Below are positions 7,689 to 16,982 of a DNA stretch of 64,000 nucleotides, one piece after another. The DNA is taken from positions 1-64,000 of the forward strand of contig JAEWAF010000091.1 in assembly GCA_023391815.1 (NCBI GenBank), given 5' to 3'. Position 1 is the stretch's first letter; each line of letters opens with the position of its first letter. Both the position numbers and the translations under genes were made by a program. This DNA is from Pseudomonadota bacterium (GTDB taxonomy: Bacteria > Pseudomonadota > Gammaproteobacteria > Steroidobacterales > Steroidobacteraceae). The notes beneath the pieces were generated by a model that worked only from the letters and a program-made list of their open reading frames with translations, did no database searches and had not been told where the DNA came from.

Positions 7689-8921
7689 ATGAACACCTCC
7701 CCCGATACACCGACCCCCACGTCCTCTACGCCCGCCGAGCTGCCGGAGTTGCGCTTGAAGCGGGGCGAGGATCGTCGTCTCGCCGCTGGCCACCTGTGGG
7801 TGTTTTCCAACGAAGTCGACACGGCGCGCACGCCGCTCACGGCGTTCAAGCCGGGCGCGTTGTGTCGAGTGATCTCCGATCGCGACAAATTCCTGGGCTA
7901 TGCCTATGTGAATCCGCATTCGCTGATCAGCGCGCGAATCCTGGGTCGGAGCCCGCAGCACGCGCCCGACAAGTCGCTCATCGTGCATCGGCTCCAGGTG
8001 GCGCAATCGCTGCGGCGCTCGCTCTATGACAAACCGTTTTATCGGCTGGTGTACGGCGAATCCGATGCGCTGCCCGGCCTGGTGTTGGATCGATTCGGCG
8101 ACGTGATCGTCGGCCAGATCGCCACCGCGGGCATGGAAGCGTTGCGGCCGCAGATCGAAACGGCGGTGAAAAAAGTCATCGATCCGTCGGCGCTGGTGTG
8201 GAAGAACGACGCGGGTGTGCGCGATCTGGAAGGGCTTCCGCATTACGTCGAAACTGTGTTCGGGGAGGCACCCGCATCCGTGGTCGTGGAAGAGGGCGGC
8301 GTGGGCTTCCAGGTGCCGCTGGGCAGCGGCCAGAAAACCGGCTGGTTCTTCGATCAGGCGGCGAATCGCCTGGCCTTGCGCAAATACGTCGGCGGCGCGC
8401 GCGTGCTGGATGTTTTCAGCTATCTCGGCGCCTGGGGATTGGGGGCGCTCAAGGCCGGCGCGACCGAAGTCACTTGCGTGGATTCGTCCGCGTCCGCTCT
8501 GGAGCAATTACAGGCGAGCGCGGCGGCCAACGGCCTGAAGCCTGCGGTGATCAAGGGCGATGCATTCGACGCGATGGAGAAGCTGCACGCCGAGGGTCGT
8601 CGCTTCGACGTGGTGGTGATCGATCCGCCGGCGTTCATCAAGCGCAAGAAAGATGTGCCCAAGGGCGAGGCGGCGTACAAACGGCTCAATCAGCTCGCCA
8701 TGCAGTTGCTGGACAAGGACGGCATCCTGGTGTCGTGCTCCTGCTCGTATCACCTGGAGCCGGAGCACCTGCTGACCGCGATCCAGCGGGGCGCGCGTCA
8801 TCTGGGTCGGTTCGCGCAGGTCGTCGAAGTCGGGGGGCAGGCGCCGGATCATCCGATCCACCCCGCGATTCCCGAGACGCGCTACCTGAAGGCGTATTTC
8901 TGCCGGGTCGTGACCGACTGA
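7689..8921 (+). CDS. rlmI: RlmI-like 23S rRNA cytosine methyltransferase
   Basis: A 410-residue class I SAM-dependent methyltransferase of the RlmI/YccW group, which makes m5C1962 in 23S rRNA. A PUA-type RNA-binding domain spans about 20-95 and a central EEHUB-like region lies around 95-205. The methyltransferase core has QKTGWFFDQ (215-223), the SAM loop VLDVFSYLGAWG (239-250), the DPPAF motif (312-316) and the catalytic-cysteine region SCSCSYH. About 17 extra proline/threonine-rich residues precede the PUA domain. The gene diverges from the DUF255 gene with an 18-base gap. Confidence 0.88.
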   Translation: MNTSPDTPTPTSSTPAELPELRLKRGEDRRLAAGHLWVFSNEVDTARTPLTAFKPGALCRVISDRDKFLGYAYVNPHSLISARILGRSPQHAPDKSLIVHRLQVAQSLRRSLYDKPFYRLVYGESDALPGLVLDRFGDVIVGQIATAGMEALRPQIETAVKKVIDPSALVWKNDAGVRDLEGLPHYVETVFGEAPASVVVEEGGVGFQVPLGSGQKTGWFFDQAANRLALRKYVGGARVLDVFSYLGAWGLGALKAGATEVTCVDSSASALEQLQASAAANGLKPAVIKGDAFDAMEKLHAEGRRFDVVVIDPPAFIKRKKDVPKGEAAYKRLNQLAMQLLDKDGILVSCSCSYHLEPEHLLTAIQRGARHLGRFAQVVEVGGQAPDHPIHPAIPETRYLKAYFCRVVTD

Positions 8922-8957
8922 AGCGCCGCAGACGGGCGAAGTATCGAATGGCGGCAT

Positions 8958-8966
8958 TGGTATACT
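8958..8966 (+). promoter_or_regulatory. Extended -10 promoter for lgt
   Basis: TGGTATACT is an extended -10 element (TGn plus TATACT). No good -35 is visible. Transcription would start about four bases before the lgt ATG at 8977, and there is no Shine-Dalgarno sequence, which suggests a leaderless message. Confidence 0.45.
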
Positions 8967-8976
8967 CGCACCGATC

Positions 8977-9860
8977 ATGATTCCCTACCCCGCGATCGAC
9001 CCGATCATTTTCTCGGTGGGCCCGCTGGCCGTGCGCTGGTATGGGCTCATGTATGTCATTGGCTTCGCGGCCGCGTGGTGGCTGGCCCGCCGGCGGGCGG
9101 CGCGCCCCGATTCGACCTGGCAAGCGACCGAGGTCGACGATCTGATTTTCTTCGCCGCCATCGGCGTGATTCTCGGCGGCCGGCTGGGCTGGATCCTGTT
9201 CTATGGCGGCGAACAGGTGATGGCGGACCCGCTCACCATCATCCGTATCTGGGAAGGCGGCATGTCGTTCCACGGCGGCTTGATCGGCGTGATCATCGCG
9301 GTGCTGGTATTCGCTCGCCAACGGCAGCGCCGCTTTGCCGACGTGCTCGACTTTCTCGCGCCACTGCCCGGCCTGGGCATCTTCGCCGGCCGCATCGGTA
9401 ACTTCATCAACGGCGAGTTGTGGGGCAAGCCCACGGACGTGCCTTGGGGATTCACCGTCGACCCGGCGCCTCTCTATCCCGTGCAAGCCGCCGAAGCGCA
9501 GCGCCTGTGCCAGCGCTTCGGCATCGATCCGTGCGTGCTGCATGTCCATGCGTCGCAGCTGTACGAAGGCTTGCTGGAAGGGCTGTTCTTGTTCGTCGTG
9601 CTGTGGCTGTTCACTCGCACGCCACGTCCGAGATTGGCGCCTTCCGGTTTGTTCCTGATCGTGTACGGCGTGTGCCGATTCCTCGTGGAGTTCGTGCGCG
9701 TGCCCGATGAGAATCGGGGCTACCTGCTGTTCAATTGGGTCACCATGGGTCAGATCCTGTCGCTGCCGATGATCGTGTTCGGCGCCATCCTGATGGCCTG
9801 GGCATATCGCAGCCAGCAGGCGAGTGGAAACTACGGCGCCAAGCAGCTCGCGACCGCGTC

Positions 9861-9864
<4 letters not shown>
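8977..9864 (+). CDS. lgt: Prolipoprotein diacylglyceryl transferase
   Basis: Lgt moves diacylglycerol from phosphatidylglycerol to the lipobox cysteine of prolipoproteins in the inner membrane. The 295-residue protein has about seven membrane segments and the family signatures MSFHGGLIG (96-104) and GRIGNFINGELWG (138-150), containing the conserved H99 and the catalytic arginine/asparagine region. The C-terminal part carries RFLVEFVRVPDEN. It heads a compact run with thyA; its stop overlaps the thyA start (ATGA). The lgt-thyA-folA order is common in gammaproteobacteria. The putative lipoproteins later in the window (dacA, rlpA) would be substrates. Confidence 0.96.
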
Positions 9865-10655
<791 letters not shown>

Positions 10656-11297
10656 ATGGCCACGAAGAACCGTCGCTCCGAGTCGCGCACGCGCGCGTCC
10701 AGCAAATCCACCCGCAGCCCGCAGAAGAAGTCGGTGACCCGCGCGCGTCGACCGGCTCGCAAGCCGGCCCGCAAGAAAGCGGTGTCGCTGGCGAGCTCGC
10801 CGTTGGTCGAAGCCCGTAATTCGACCATTCATGGCCGCGGTGTCTATGCGGTCGCGCCGATCAAGAAAGGTACGCGCATTCTCGAGTACCTCGGCGAGCG
10901 CATCTCTCACGCCGAGGCCGATGCCCGCTACGAGCAGAAGGGCGACGATGATGGTCACACGTTCCTGTTCATCGCCAGCAATCGCACCGTGATCGATGCC
11001 GGCGTCGACGGCAATGACGCGCGCTTCATCAATCACAGCTGCAATCCCAATTGCGAGACGGTGATCGAGAACAGCCGCGTGTTCATCGACGCGATCCGCA
11101 ATATCAAGCCGGGCGAAGAGCTGGGGTACGACTATCAGCTTACGTGGGAGAGCACCGACGATCCGGCCGAGCTGGCGTTGTACGCCTGCCGCTGCGGCGC
11201 CAAGAAATGCCGCGGCACCATGCTGGACAAGGAGCCGACCGATCTGCGCGACGCCAAGGCGAAGAAACAGGCCAAAAAGAAGGCGAAAAAGCGCTGA
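10656..11297 (+). CDS. SET-domain protein-lysine methyltransferase
   Basis: A 213-residue SET protein. A basic, serine/arginine/lysine-rich tail (1-45) resembles histone H1 or RNA-binding tails. The SET core has HGRGVYA (59-65), the SAM-binding RFINHSCNPNC (123-133) and GEELGYDY (153-160). A complete post-SET zinc motif CxCx4C lies at C178, C180 and C185, and the protein ends in an alanine/lysine tail (from about 198). Catalytic residues are intact, so methyltransferase activity is likely; the target is unknown. The ATG directly abuts the thyA stop and folA follows after 44 bases, so it is probably co-transcribed. SET proteins are mainly eukaryotic, but bacterial members exist in chlamydiae, legionellae and various environmental proteobacteria. 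Confidence 0.92.
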   Translation: MATKNRRSESRTRASSKSTRSPQKKSVTRARRPARKPARKKAVSLASSPLVEARNSTIHGRGVYAVAPIKKGTRILEYLGERISHAEADARYEQKGDDDGHTFLFIASNRTVIDAGVDGNDARFINHSCNPNCETVIENSRVFIDAIRNIKPGEELGYDYQLTWESTDDPAELALYACRCGAKKCRGTMLDKEPTDLRDAKAKKQAKKKAKKR

Positions 11298-11341
11298 CCG
11301 CGCGCCGCCTTCAGGACAGCTCACGAGCCGGCAGTCACTTC

Positions 11342-11830
11342 ATGCTCTCAATCATCGTCGCAGTGGCCGACAACGGCGTCATCGGCAGCGGTAATCAGCT
11401 GCCCTGGCGGCTGCCCGACGATTTGAAACGTTTCAAGGCCCTGAGTCTGGGCAAGCCCATCGCGATGGGGCGCAAGACGTTCGATTCCATCGGGCGTCCG
11501 CTGCCCGGACGACTGAACATCGTGATCTCGCGTCAGCCGCGGCTGGAGATTCCCGGCTGCACGGTCGTGACTTCGATCGATGCGGCGATAGCCGCTGCGG
11601 AGCCGGCGTCGGAGATCGTCATCGTCGGCGGCGCCGATATCTACCGACAGGTTCTTCCGCGAGTCCAGGTCATCCATCTCACACGTGTGCACGCCGAAGT
11701 CGAGGGCGATGTGCTGTTTCCTGAGTTGAAGGCACGGCAGTGGCGCGAGGTGGCGAAGGAGTATCATCCCGCGGACGAACGCCACGCCCACGCCTTCACC
11801 TTCAGCACGCTGGAGAGGGTCGCTCCATGA
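11342..11830 (+). CDS. folA: Dihydrofolate reductase
   Basis: FolA reduces dihydrofolate to tetrahydrofolate with NADPH, regenerating the cofactor used by ThyA. The 162-residue protein has the Met20-loop region VADNGVIGSGNQLPWRLPDD with the catalytic acid in PDDLKRFK. It also has the NADPH-binding GRKTFDSIGRPLPGR and VIVGGADIYRQ. The ATG at 11342 was chosen because it gives the classical start MLSIIVAVA. The stop overlaps the ATG of the next gene (ATGA). Confidence 0.95.
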   Translation: MLSIIVAVADNGVIGSGNQLPWRLPDDLKRFKALSLGKPIAMGRKTFDSIGRPLPGRLNIVISRQPRLEIPGCTVVTSIDAAIAAAEPASEIVIVGGADIYRQVLPRVQVIHLTRVHAEVEGDVLFPELKARQWREVAKEYHPADERHAHAFTFSTLERVAP

Positions 11831-12201
11831 CGACCAAGATACGTTACAACTGCGCGACCTGTCCGGGGTACTGCTGCAGCCACTCGCGCATCGCAGTGAG
11901 CGAGCACGATATCGCGCGCCTCGCCAAGCATTTCGGCTTGTCGCACGAGGATGCCAAACGGAAGTTCACCTACAACTACAAGACCAAGGAAGTGGACGAG
12001 CAGATCCTGCGGCATCAGAAAGATCACATCTACAAGACGATCTGCCGCTTCTTCGACACCGACGAGCGTCGTTGCACGGTGTATGAGGCGCGGCCGAACG
12101 TGTGTCGCAAGTATCCGTACGGCAATCGTTGCGGCTATCACGAGTTCTTGAAGTTCGAGCGCGAGCACCAGGGTGACGACGAGTTCATCCCGTCCGCCTG
12201 A
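11827..12201 (+). CDS. YkgJ-family cysteine-cluster protein
   Basis: A 124-residue protein of the YkgJ/UPF0153 zinc- or iron-chelating cysteine-cluster family. An N-terminal cluster CATCPGYCC (C9, C12, C16, C17) is followed by ICRFF, RRCTVYEARPNVCRKYP and RCGYHEF, the usual eight-cysteine pattern. The function of the family is not established. It is coupled to folA by an ATGA overlap, and the pseudouridine synthase gene begins six bases after its stop. Confidence 0.88.
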   Translation: MTTKIRYNCATCPGYCCSHSRIAVSEHDIARLAKHFGLSHEDAKRKFTYNYKTKEVDEQILRHQKDHIYKTICRFFDTDERRCTVYEARPNVCRKYPYGNRCGYHEFLKFEREHQGDDEFIPSA

Positions 12202-12207
12202 CGTGAC

Positions 12208-12909
12208 ATGCGGCTGAACAAATTCATCAGCGAGACGGGACTGTGCTCGCGCCGCGAAGCTGATGCACGGATCGAAGCAGGGCGGGTGACGATCAACGGC
12301 GTGGTCGCGACGCTCGGCACTCAGGTCAAGGAAGGCGACGTCGTCTGCGTCGACGGCAAGCCGGTCAGCGGCGAGCAGAAGCATGTCTATATCGCGCTCA
12401 ACAAACCGGTCGGCGTCATCTGCACCACCGACCGCGAGATTCCCGGCAACATCACCGACTTCGTCAATTATCGCGAGCGCATCTTTCCGATCGGGCGGCT
12501 GGACAAGGAATCCGAAGGATTGATCCTGCTGACCAACAACGGTGACATCGTCAACGAGATCCTGCGCGTGGAGAACGCCCACGAGAAGGAATATGTCGTG
12601 ACGGTCGACCGGCCGGTGACCGAGATCTTCCTCAATGGCATGGCGAGCGGGGTGCGGATTCTCGGCACCGTGACCCGGCCCTGCAAAGTCACGCGGGTCG
12701 CGCCGGCCACCTTCCGGATCGTGCTGACCCAGGGGCTGAACCGCCAGATCCGGCGGATGTGCTCGTTCTTCGGCTATAAAGTGTTGCGGCTACAACGCGT
12801 GCGGATCATCAATTTGACATTGGACGGTCTCAAGATCGGGCAGTGGCGCGAGCTGAAGGACAGCGAAGTGCGCGGACTGCTGCCCCATAAACCCGGATTC
12901 AATTTTTAA
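12208..12909 (+). CDS. rluF: RluF-like 23S rRNA pseudouridine synthase
   Basis: A 233-residue RsuA/RluB-E-F family enzyme. An S4 RNA-binding domain (1-55, RLNKFISETGLCSRREADARI) precedes the catalytic domain with aspartate D99 in FPIGRLDKESEGLIL. The downstream GLNRQIRRMCSFFGYKV and LTLDGLKIGQWREL segments match RluF, which modifies U2604 of 23S rRNA. The protein is shorter than E. coli RluF (290 residues) because the basic C-terminal tail is absent. The gene follows the cysteine-cluster gene by six bases. Confidence 0.87.
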   Translation: MRLNKFISETGLCSRREADARIEAGRVTINGVVATLGTQVKEGDVVCVDGKPVSGEQKHVYIALNKPVGVICTTDREIPGNITDFVNYRERIFPIGRLDKESEGLILLTNNGDIVNEILRVENAHEKEYVVTVDRPVTEIFLNGMASGVRILGTVTRPCKVTRVAPATFRIVLTQGLNRQIRRMCSFFGYKVLRLQRVRIINLTLDGLKIGQWRELKDSEVRGLLPHKPGFNF

Positions 12910-13085
12910 CGAGGGATTGGGCATCGTGCCGCGACCCTCGTGCGAGTCGGCAAAAGGCGGGACTTTTGCCTCTAGCCGCCGCCTGTGGCGGCGGGATACA
13001 TCCATGTACCCGGGGTGGCCGTTCGTCAGATGGGCGGTCGGCGCTCGCTGGACCTTTCCTTGCTGCCCACAGTATCGTGCGCGCC

Positions 13086-13979
13086 GTGGACCACGATTAC
13101 GACGTACAAACCCGGGTCACGGGGCTCGATGAGCTGCGCGTCAGGCGGCCCGGTGAGGCGTGCCTGGTCGTAATTCATGCGCCCGTGCATGCCGATCTGG
13201 GTCGGCGTTATGTCTTGGAGAAGTCCGAGACCACGGTCGGGCGCGGTCGTGACAATGATATCGTCCTACCGAGCGACTGCGTGTCCCGCCGGCATGCCCG
13301 GCTGGAGCAACGGGGCGGCAATCTGTTCGTCGTGGACCTCGTGTCCACCAACGGCACTTTCATCAACGACGACGTCCATACCGTTCGCGAGCGCCAGCTG
13401 CAGCGGGGCGATCGTCTGAAGATCGGCGACACCATTTTCAAATATCTGTCCGGCTCGGACATCGAGCTGCAATATCACGAGATCATTCATCGCATGGCCG
13501 TCACCGACGGTCTGACCGATCTCGCCAATCGCAAGCGGCTCGACTCGCTGCTCGAAGAAGAGATTCCTCGCGCCCGCCGGCATGGCCGCGACCTGTCCGT
13601 GCTGATGCTCGACATCGATCATTTCAAAAGCATCAACGACACGCACGGTCATCTCACCGGCGACTCCGTCCTTCGCGGTCTCGCTGGCATCTTGCAGCGA
13701 CGCTTGCGTCCCAGCGACCGGCTGGGTCGGTACGGCGGCGAGGAGTTCTGCGTCATCCTGCCCGAGACGTCGCTTCACAACGCCGCGAAGATCGGCGAGG
13801 AACTGCGCTCGCTCGTCGAGGCGCACGCCTTCGTGGCCGAGGACAAGAATATTCGCGTGACGATTTCGGTCGGTGTCGGCTCGCTCCGGGAAAGCATGTC
13901 GCTCGCCGAGCTATACAAGAGCGCGGACGACATGCTGTACAAAGCGAAGCGGACCGGAAGAAACAAAGTCTGCTTCTGA
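13086..13979 (+). CDS. FHA-GGDEF diguanylate cyclase
   Basis: A 297-residue protein fusing an FHA phosphothreonine-binding domain (about 28-122; VGRGRDNDIVL, SRRHARLE, STNGTFIND) to a GGDEF domain (about 135-297). The active site is GGEEF (217-221). An allosteric I-site RPSD (208-211) lies exactly five residues before it. Both domains look functional, so the protein should make cyclic di-GMP under control of a phosphorylated partner, possibly a Ser/Thr-kinase substrate. No kinase is encoded nearby. The start is uncertain: GTG at 13086 or at 13077; neither has a clear Shine-Dalgarno sequence, and frames from 12966 add an unlikely glycine-rich stretch. It converges on glmS. Confidence 0.88.
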   Translation: MDHDYDVQTRVTGLDELRVRRPGEACLVVIHAPVHADLGRRYVLEKSETTVGRGRDNDIVLPSDCVSRRHARLEQRGGNLFVVDLVSTNGTFINDDVHTVRERQLQRGDRLKIGDTIFKYLSGSDIELQYHEIIHRMAVTDGLTDLANRKRLDSLLEEEIPRARRHGRDLSVLMLDIDHFKSINDTHGHLTGDSVLRGLAGILQRRLRPSDRLGRYGGEEFCVILPETSLHNAAKIGEELRSLVEAHAFVAEDKNIRVTISVGVGSLRESMSLAELYKSADDMLYKAKRTGRNKVCF

Positions 13980-14080
13980 ACGAATGAAGCCCGAGCGGGC
14001 CTCATCGAGCATGCCGCCAAAAATATCCTGCTACGGTGAGTTGAAGCCGCGCAGTGCAAAGTTGCGATGTCGGTTGGGTC

Positions 14081-15901
14081 TCACTCCACCGTGACCGATT
14101 TCGCCAGATTCCTGGGCTGGTCGATGTTCCGATCCTTGCTCAGCGCGACGTGATAGGCGAGCAGTTGCAAGGGAATGTTCAGCAGTATCGGGTCGAGTTC
14201 GGGCTCGGACTTCGGCACTTCGATCATGCCGTTGAGCGCGACGGGCAAAGGATCGCCGCGGTGAGTGATGGCGTAGATCGGGCCGCTGCGGGCGCGAATT
14301 TCTTCGAGCGTGGAGACATTCTTCGGGAACAGATCATCTCGCGGCATGATCACTACGGTCGGCGTCTCCGGGCTGATCAGCGCGAGCGGACCGTGTTTCA
14401 GCTCGGAGGCGGGATAAGCCTCGGCGTGGATATAGCTGATCTCCTTCAGCTTCAACGCGCCTTCCATCGCGACCGGATAACCGGCAGCGCGCCCGACGAA
14501 ATAGGCACTCTCGTGACTCGCGAGCTCCTTCGCTAATTTGGCAATGCGTGGCTCCATCGCAAGGATTTCGTCCACCTGCGCCGGCAACGCTTCCAACGCT
14601 TTGAGCAGGCGAGCGCCGTGCGCCGTGGACATGTCGCGAATGCGGCCGAGATGGATCGCGAGCAGCGCGAAAGCGACGGCGGTCGAGGTGAAGGTCTTGG
14701 TCGACACCACCGCGATCTCCGGCCCGGAGTGCAAGTAGATGCCGCGTCCACACTCGCGAGCGATCGTGCTGCCCACCACGTTGACGATACCCAACACACG
14801 ACCGCCCTTACGTTTCACTTCTTGCACGGCCGCGAGCGTGTCGAACGTCTCTCCGGACTGCGACACCGCGATGTATAGCGTGTCCTGCTCGATCACTGGA
14901 TTGCGATAACGAAACTCGGACGCCGGCTCCGCATGCGCCGGCACGCGAGCCATTTGCTCGATCAGATGCGCGCCGAAGCACCCCGCGATGTACGCCGAGC
15001 CGCAGCCGAGAATTTTCACCCGACGGATTTCGAGCAGTTCGCGCGCTGCCATTTCCAAACCACCGATGTGAGTCGTCTGGAAGCGCGTGTCCAGCCGGCC
15101 GCTCAACGTTCGACGGATCGATTCGGGCTGCTCTGCGATCTCCTTGCGCATGTAGTGCGAGTAGCCTTCTTTGTCGAAGGATTCATCGGTGAAGGGAATC
15201 GTCGAGGGTTTCTTGGCGGTGGCGCCGCCATCGAGCGTGGACGTCTCGAAGCCATCGGCGCGAACGACCGCGACTTCGCCGTCGTCCAGGTGCACGACGC
15301 TTTGTGTATGGCGCACGAGCGCGGAAGGATCGGACGCTACAAACATTTCGCGTTCGCCGATGCCGAGCACGACCGGGCTGCCATTGCGTGCGACCACGAT
15401 CGTTTCAGGTCGCTCGGCGTCGATGACGGCCAGTCCGTACGTGCCTGTAACGAGGCGTAGCGCGCCGCGAACCCGGCCTTCGAGGCTGTCGGCCGGCATG
15501 GCGGCAATCAAGTGCGCCAACACTTCCGAATCCGTCTCCGAACGGAATGTCACGCCGCTGGCTTGAAGTTTGGCGCGCAGCTGCGCGGCATTCTCGACGA
15601 TGCCGTTGTGAACGATGGCGAAACGTTCGCTGGTATCGGTATGCGGATGCGCATTCCGATCGCTCGGCTCACCGTGCGTGGCCCAGCGTGTGTGCGCTAT
15701 GCCCGTCGAACCTTTCAGTCGCTCCGGCAAGGCGCGCTCGAGGTCGCGCACTTTGCCCTTGCTCTTGAACACCGTGAGCTTCTCGTTGCGCGCGCAGGCG
15801 ATGCCGGCCGAATCGTAGCCGCGATATTCCAGCCGTCGCAGACCCTCAACGAGAATCGGCGCCGCTTCGCGCTTGCCGATGTAACCGACGATGCCGCACA
15901 T
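14081..15901 (-). CDS. glmS: Glutamine-fructose-6-phosphate aminotransferase
   Basis: GlmS makes glucosamine-6-phosphate from fructose-6-phosphate and glutamine, the first step to UDP-GlcNAc for peptidoglycan and LPS. The 606-residue protein has the N-terminal nucleophile cysteine (MCGIVGYIG), the glutaminase motif THGEPSDRNAHPH, two SIS isomerase domains with GCGSAYIAG and SQSGETFDT, and the conserved C-terminus ending LAKSVTVE. A good Shine-Dalgarno GGAAGGG lies about eight bases before the start. No glmU is next to it; instead a small unknown gene lies 15 bases upstream. I see no glmS ribozyme-like sequence; that element is typical of Gram-positives. Confidence 0.97.
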   Translation of the reverse strand: MCGIVGYIGKREAAPILVEGLRRLEYRGYDSAGIACARNEKLTVFKSKGKVRDLERALPERLKGSTGIAHTRWATHGEPSDRNAHPHTDTSERFAIVHNGIVENAAQLRAKLQASGVTFRSETDSEVLAHLIAAMPADSLEGRVRGALRLVTGTYGLAVIDAERPETIVVARNGSPVVLGIGEREMFVASDPSALVRHTQSVVHLDDGEVAVVRADGFETSTLDGGATAKKPSTIPFTDESFDKEGYSHYMRKEIAEQPESIRRTLSGRLDTRFQTTHIGGLEMAARELLEIRRVKILGCGSAYIAGCFGAHLIEQMARVPAHAEPASEFRYRNPVIEQDTLYIAVSQSGETFDTLAAVQEVKRKGGRVLGIVNVVGSTIARECGRGIYLHSGPEIAVVSTKTFTSTAVAFALLAIHLGRIRDMSTAHGARLLKALEALPAQVDEILAMEPRIAKLAKELASHESAYFVGRAAGYPVAMEGALKLKEISYIHAEAYPASELKHGPLALISPETPTVVIMPRDDLFPKNVSTLEEIRARSGPIYAITHRGDPLPVALNGMIEVPKSEPELDPILLNIPLQLLAYHVALSKDRNIDQPRNLAKSVTVE

Positions 15902-15916
15902 GATGAAACCCTTCCG

Positions 15917-16231
15917 TCATCCGTAAATGATTCTGCGGATCTGCCGCTCGCTGTACTCGGGCGCGCGAAAGCGTCGCCTCGCCAGCTCGTCGCTGATCTG
16001 CAGATAGATGGCACGGTTCGAAAGGCCCTGAGCTTGCAAGGCGAGGTGGCGGCGGCGGATGAAGTCCTCGGGCATTTCGCTCATGAATGCCAGGACCTCG
16101 TTGACCAGTCGGGCCGCTTCCTGAGGCGTGAGGCGACTGGAGCGGGCCAGATACTCGACCAACTCGCCCATGTCGTCTTGTGCCTCCTTCGAGTCCGATG
16201 CGGAGGCGAAGTCTGCCGGCTGCTGTGCCAT
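15917..16231 (-). CDS. Small conserved-type hypothetical protein upstream of glmS
   Basis: A 104-residue protein (start ATG 16231; a TTG at 16261 would add ten residues). I do not recognise the family. It is charged and helical, with LVEYLARSSRLTPQEAARLVNEVLAF. A C-terminal part, GLSNRAIYLQISDELARRRF followed by SERQIRRIIYG, looks like a helix-turn-helix. It could be a small DNA-binding or adaptor protein; this is a guess from composition. Its stop lies 15 bases before glmS on the same strand, so the two are probably co-transcribed. A 6-bp inverted repeat TGCCCG/CGGGCA (16245-16260) sits just before the start. Confidence 0.65.
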   Translation of the reverse strand: MAQQPADFASASDSKEAQDDMGELVEYLARSSRLTPQEAARLVNEVLAFMSEMPEDFIRRRHLALQAQGLSNRAIYLQISDELARRRFRAPEYSERQIRRIIYG

Positions 16232-16280
16232 TTCCCAACAATCCTGCCCGATTTCGGGCAAGACTAACTGATTTCTAGCG

Positions 16281-16982
16281 CTATTTCTGGAACAGTACCA
16301 GGTGCTGTAGGGGCAGGGTGCGGAGGGTTTTCCGATGCCGGAAGCCGGCCGCGGTCAGTTCCCGAATGATCTGCCGCTCCGACATCTTGTGAACCGGCTT
16401 GATCATGACCGCCGGATCTTCGGCGCGATACTCGATGAGCGCGACCCGGCCGCCCGGTTTCAGAGCCTCTCGCGCCTTGGTCATCACTTCGAAAGGAAAC
16501 TCCAGCTCGTGATACACGTCGACCATGAACAGCAGGTCGATGCTGTTCGGTTCGAGATTGGGATCGCTCGGGGTGGCGAGCACGGTGGTGACGTTGTCGA
16601 TGCCATCGCGTTTGGCGCGCTCGGCAATGATCCTCAACATGCGCGGCTCGACATCGATGGCGAGCACCGAGCCTCGTTCGCCGACCAGCGGTGCAATTCG
16701 AAAGCTGTAATAGCCGGACCCCGCACCGAGATCGGCGACCGTCTGTCCGGGTTGGATTTCCAGAGCGGCGACTGTCAGCTGCGGACGCTCTTCGATCTCG
16801 CGGTTCGCGCGCTCCAGCCAAGGCACGCCACCCGGCCCCATGACATGCGCGATTTCGCGACCGAGATAGAACTTGCCGATGCCGTCCGGATCGTGCTCGG
16901 CGCGAGTTTCGTAGGGCGTTGGAGGATCGGCACAAGCCAGGCCGCCGCTGAATAGCAGCAGCGCGGTCAGCAACGCGCGCAT
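16281..16982 (-). CDS. Exported class I SAM-dependent methyltransferase
   Basis: A 233-residue protein that starts with a Sec-type signal peptide (MRALLTALLLFSGGLACA, likely cut at ACA before DPP). A Rossmann methyltransferase follows: motif I VADLGAGSGYYSFRIA, the acidic end of strand 2 in LAIDVE, motif IV DLLFMVDVYHELEFP and GGRVALIEYR. The domain looks complete. A secreted SAM enzyme is odd because SAM is cytosolic; homologues with signal peptides are known in proteobacteria, but their role is unclear. The start ATG overlaps the stop of the upstream membrane gene by one base (TGATG), which indicates translational coupling. Confidence 0.82.
   Translation of the reverse strand: MRALLTALLLFSGGLACADPPTPYETRAEHDPDGIGKFYLGREIAHVMGPGGVPWLERANREIEERPQLTVAALEIQPGQTVADLGAGSGYYSFRIAPLVGERGSVLAIDVEPRMLRIIAERAKRDGIDNVTTVLATPSDPNLEPNSIDLLFMVDVYHELEFPFEVMTKAREALKPGGRVALIEYRAEDPAVMIKPVHKMSERQIIRELTAAGFRHRKTLRTLPLQHLVLFQK

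Noticed and set aside
7671..8507. N-terminal extension of the DUF255 protein by about 280 residues
   Set aside because: It lies wholly antisense to rlmI and reads as a histidine/arginine/glutamine-rich shadow. The family N-terminus begins at 7670.
12966..13085. Longer N-terminus for the FHA-GGDEF protein
   Set aside because: The added residues are glycine/arginine-rich, with no ribosome site at the distal TTG, and do not fit the FHA domain boundary.
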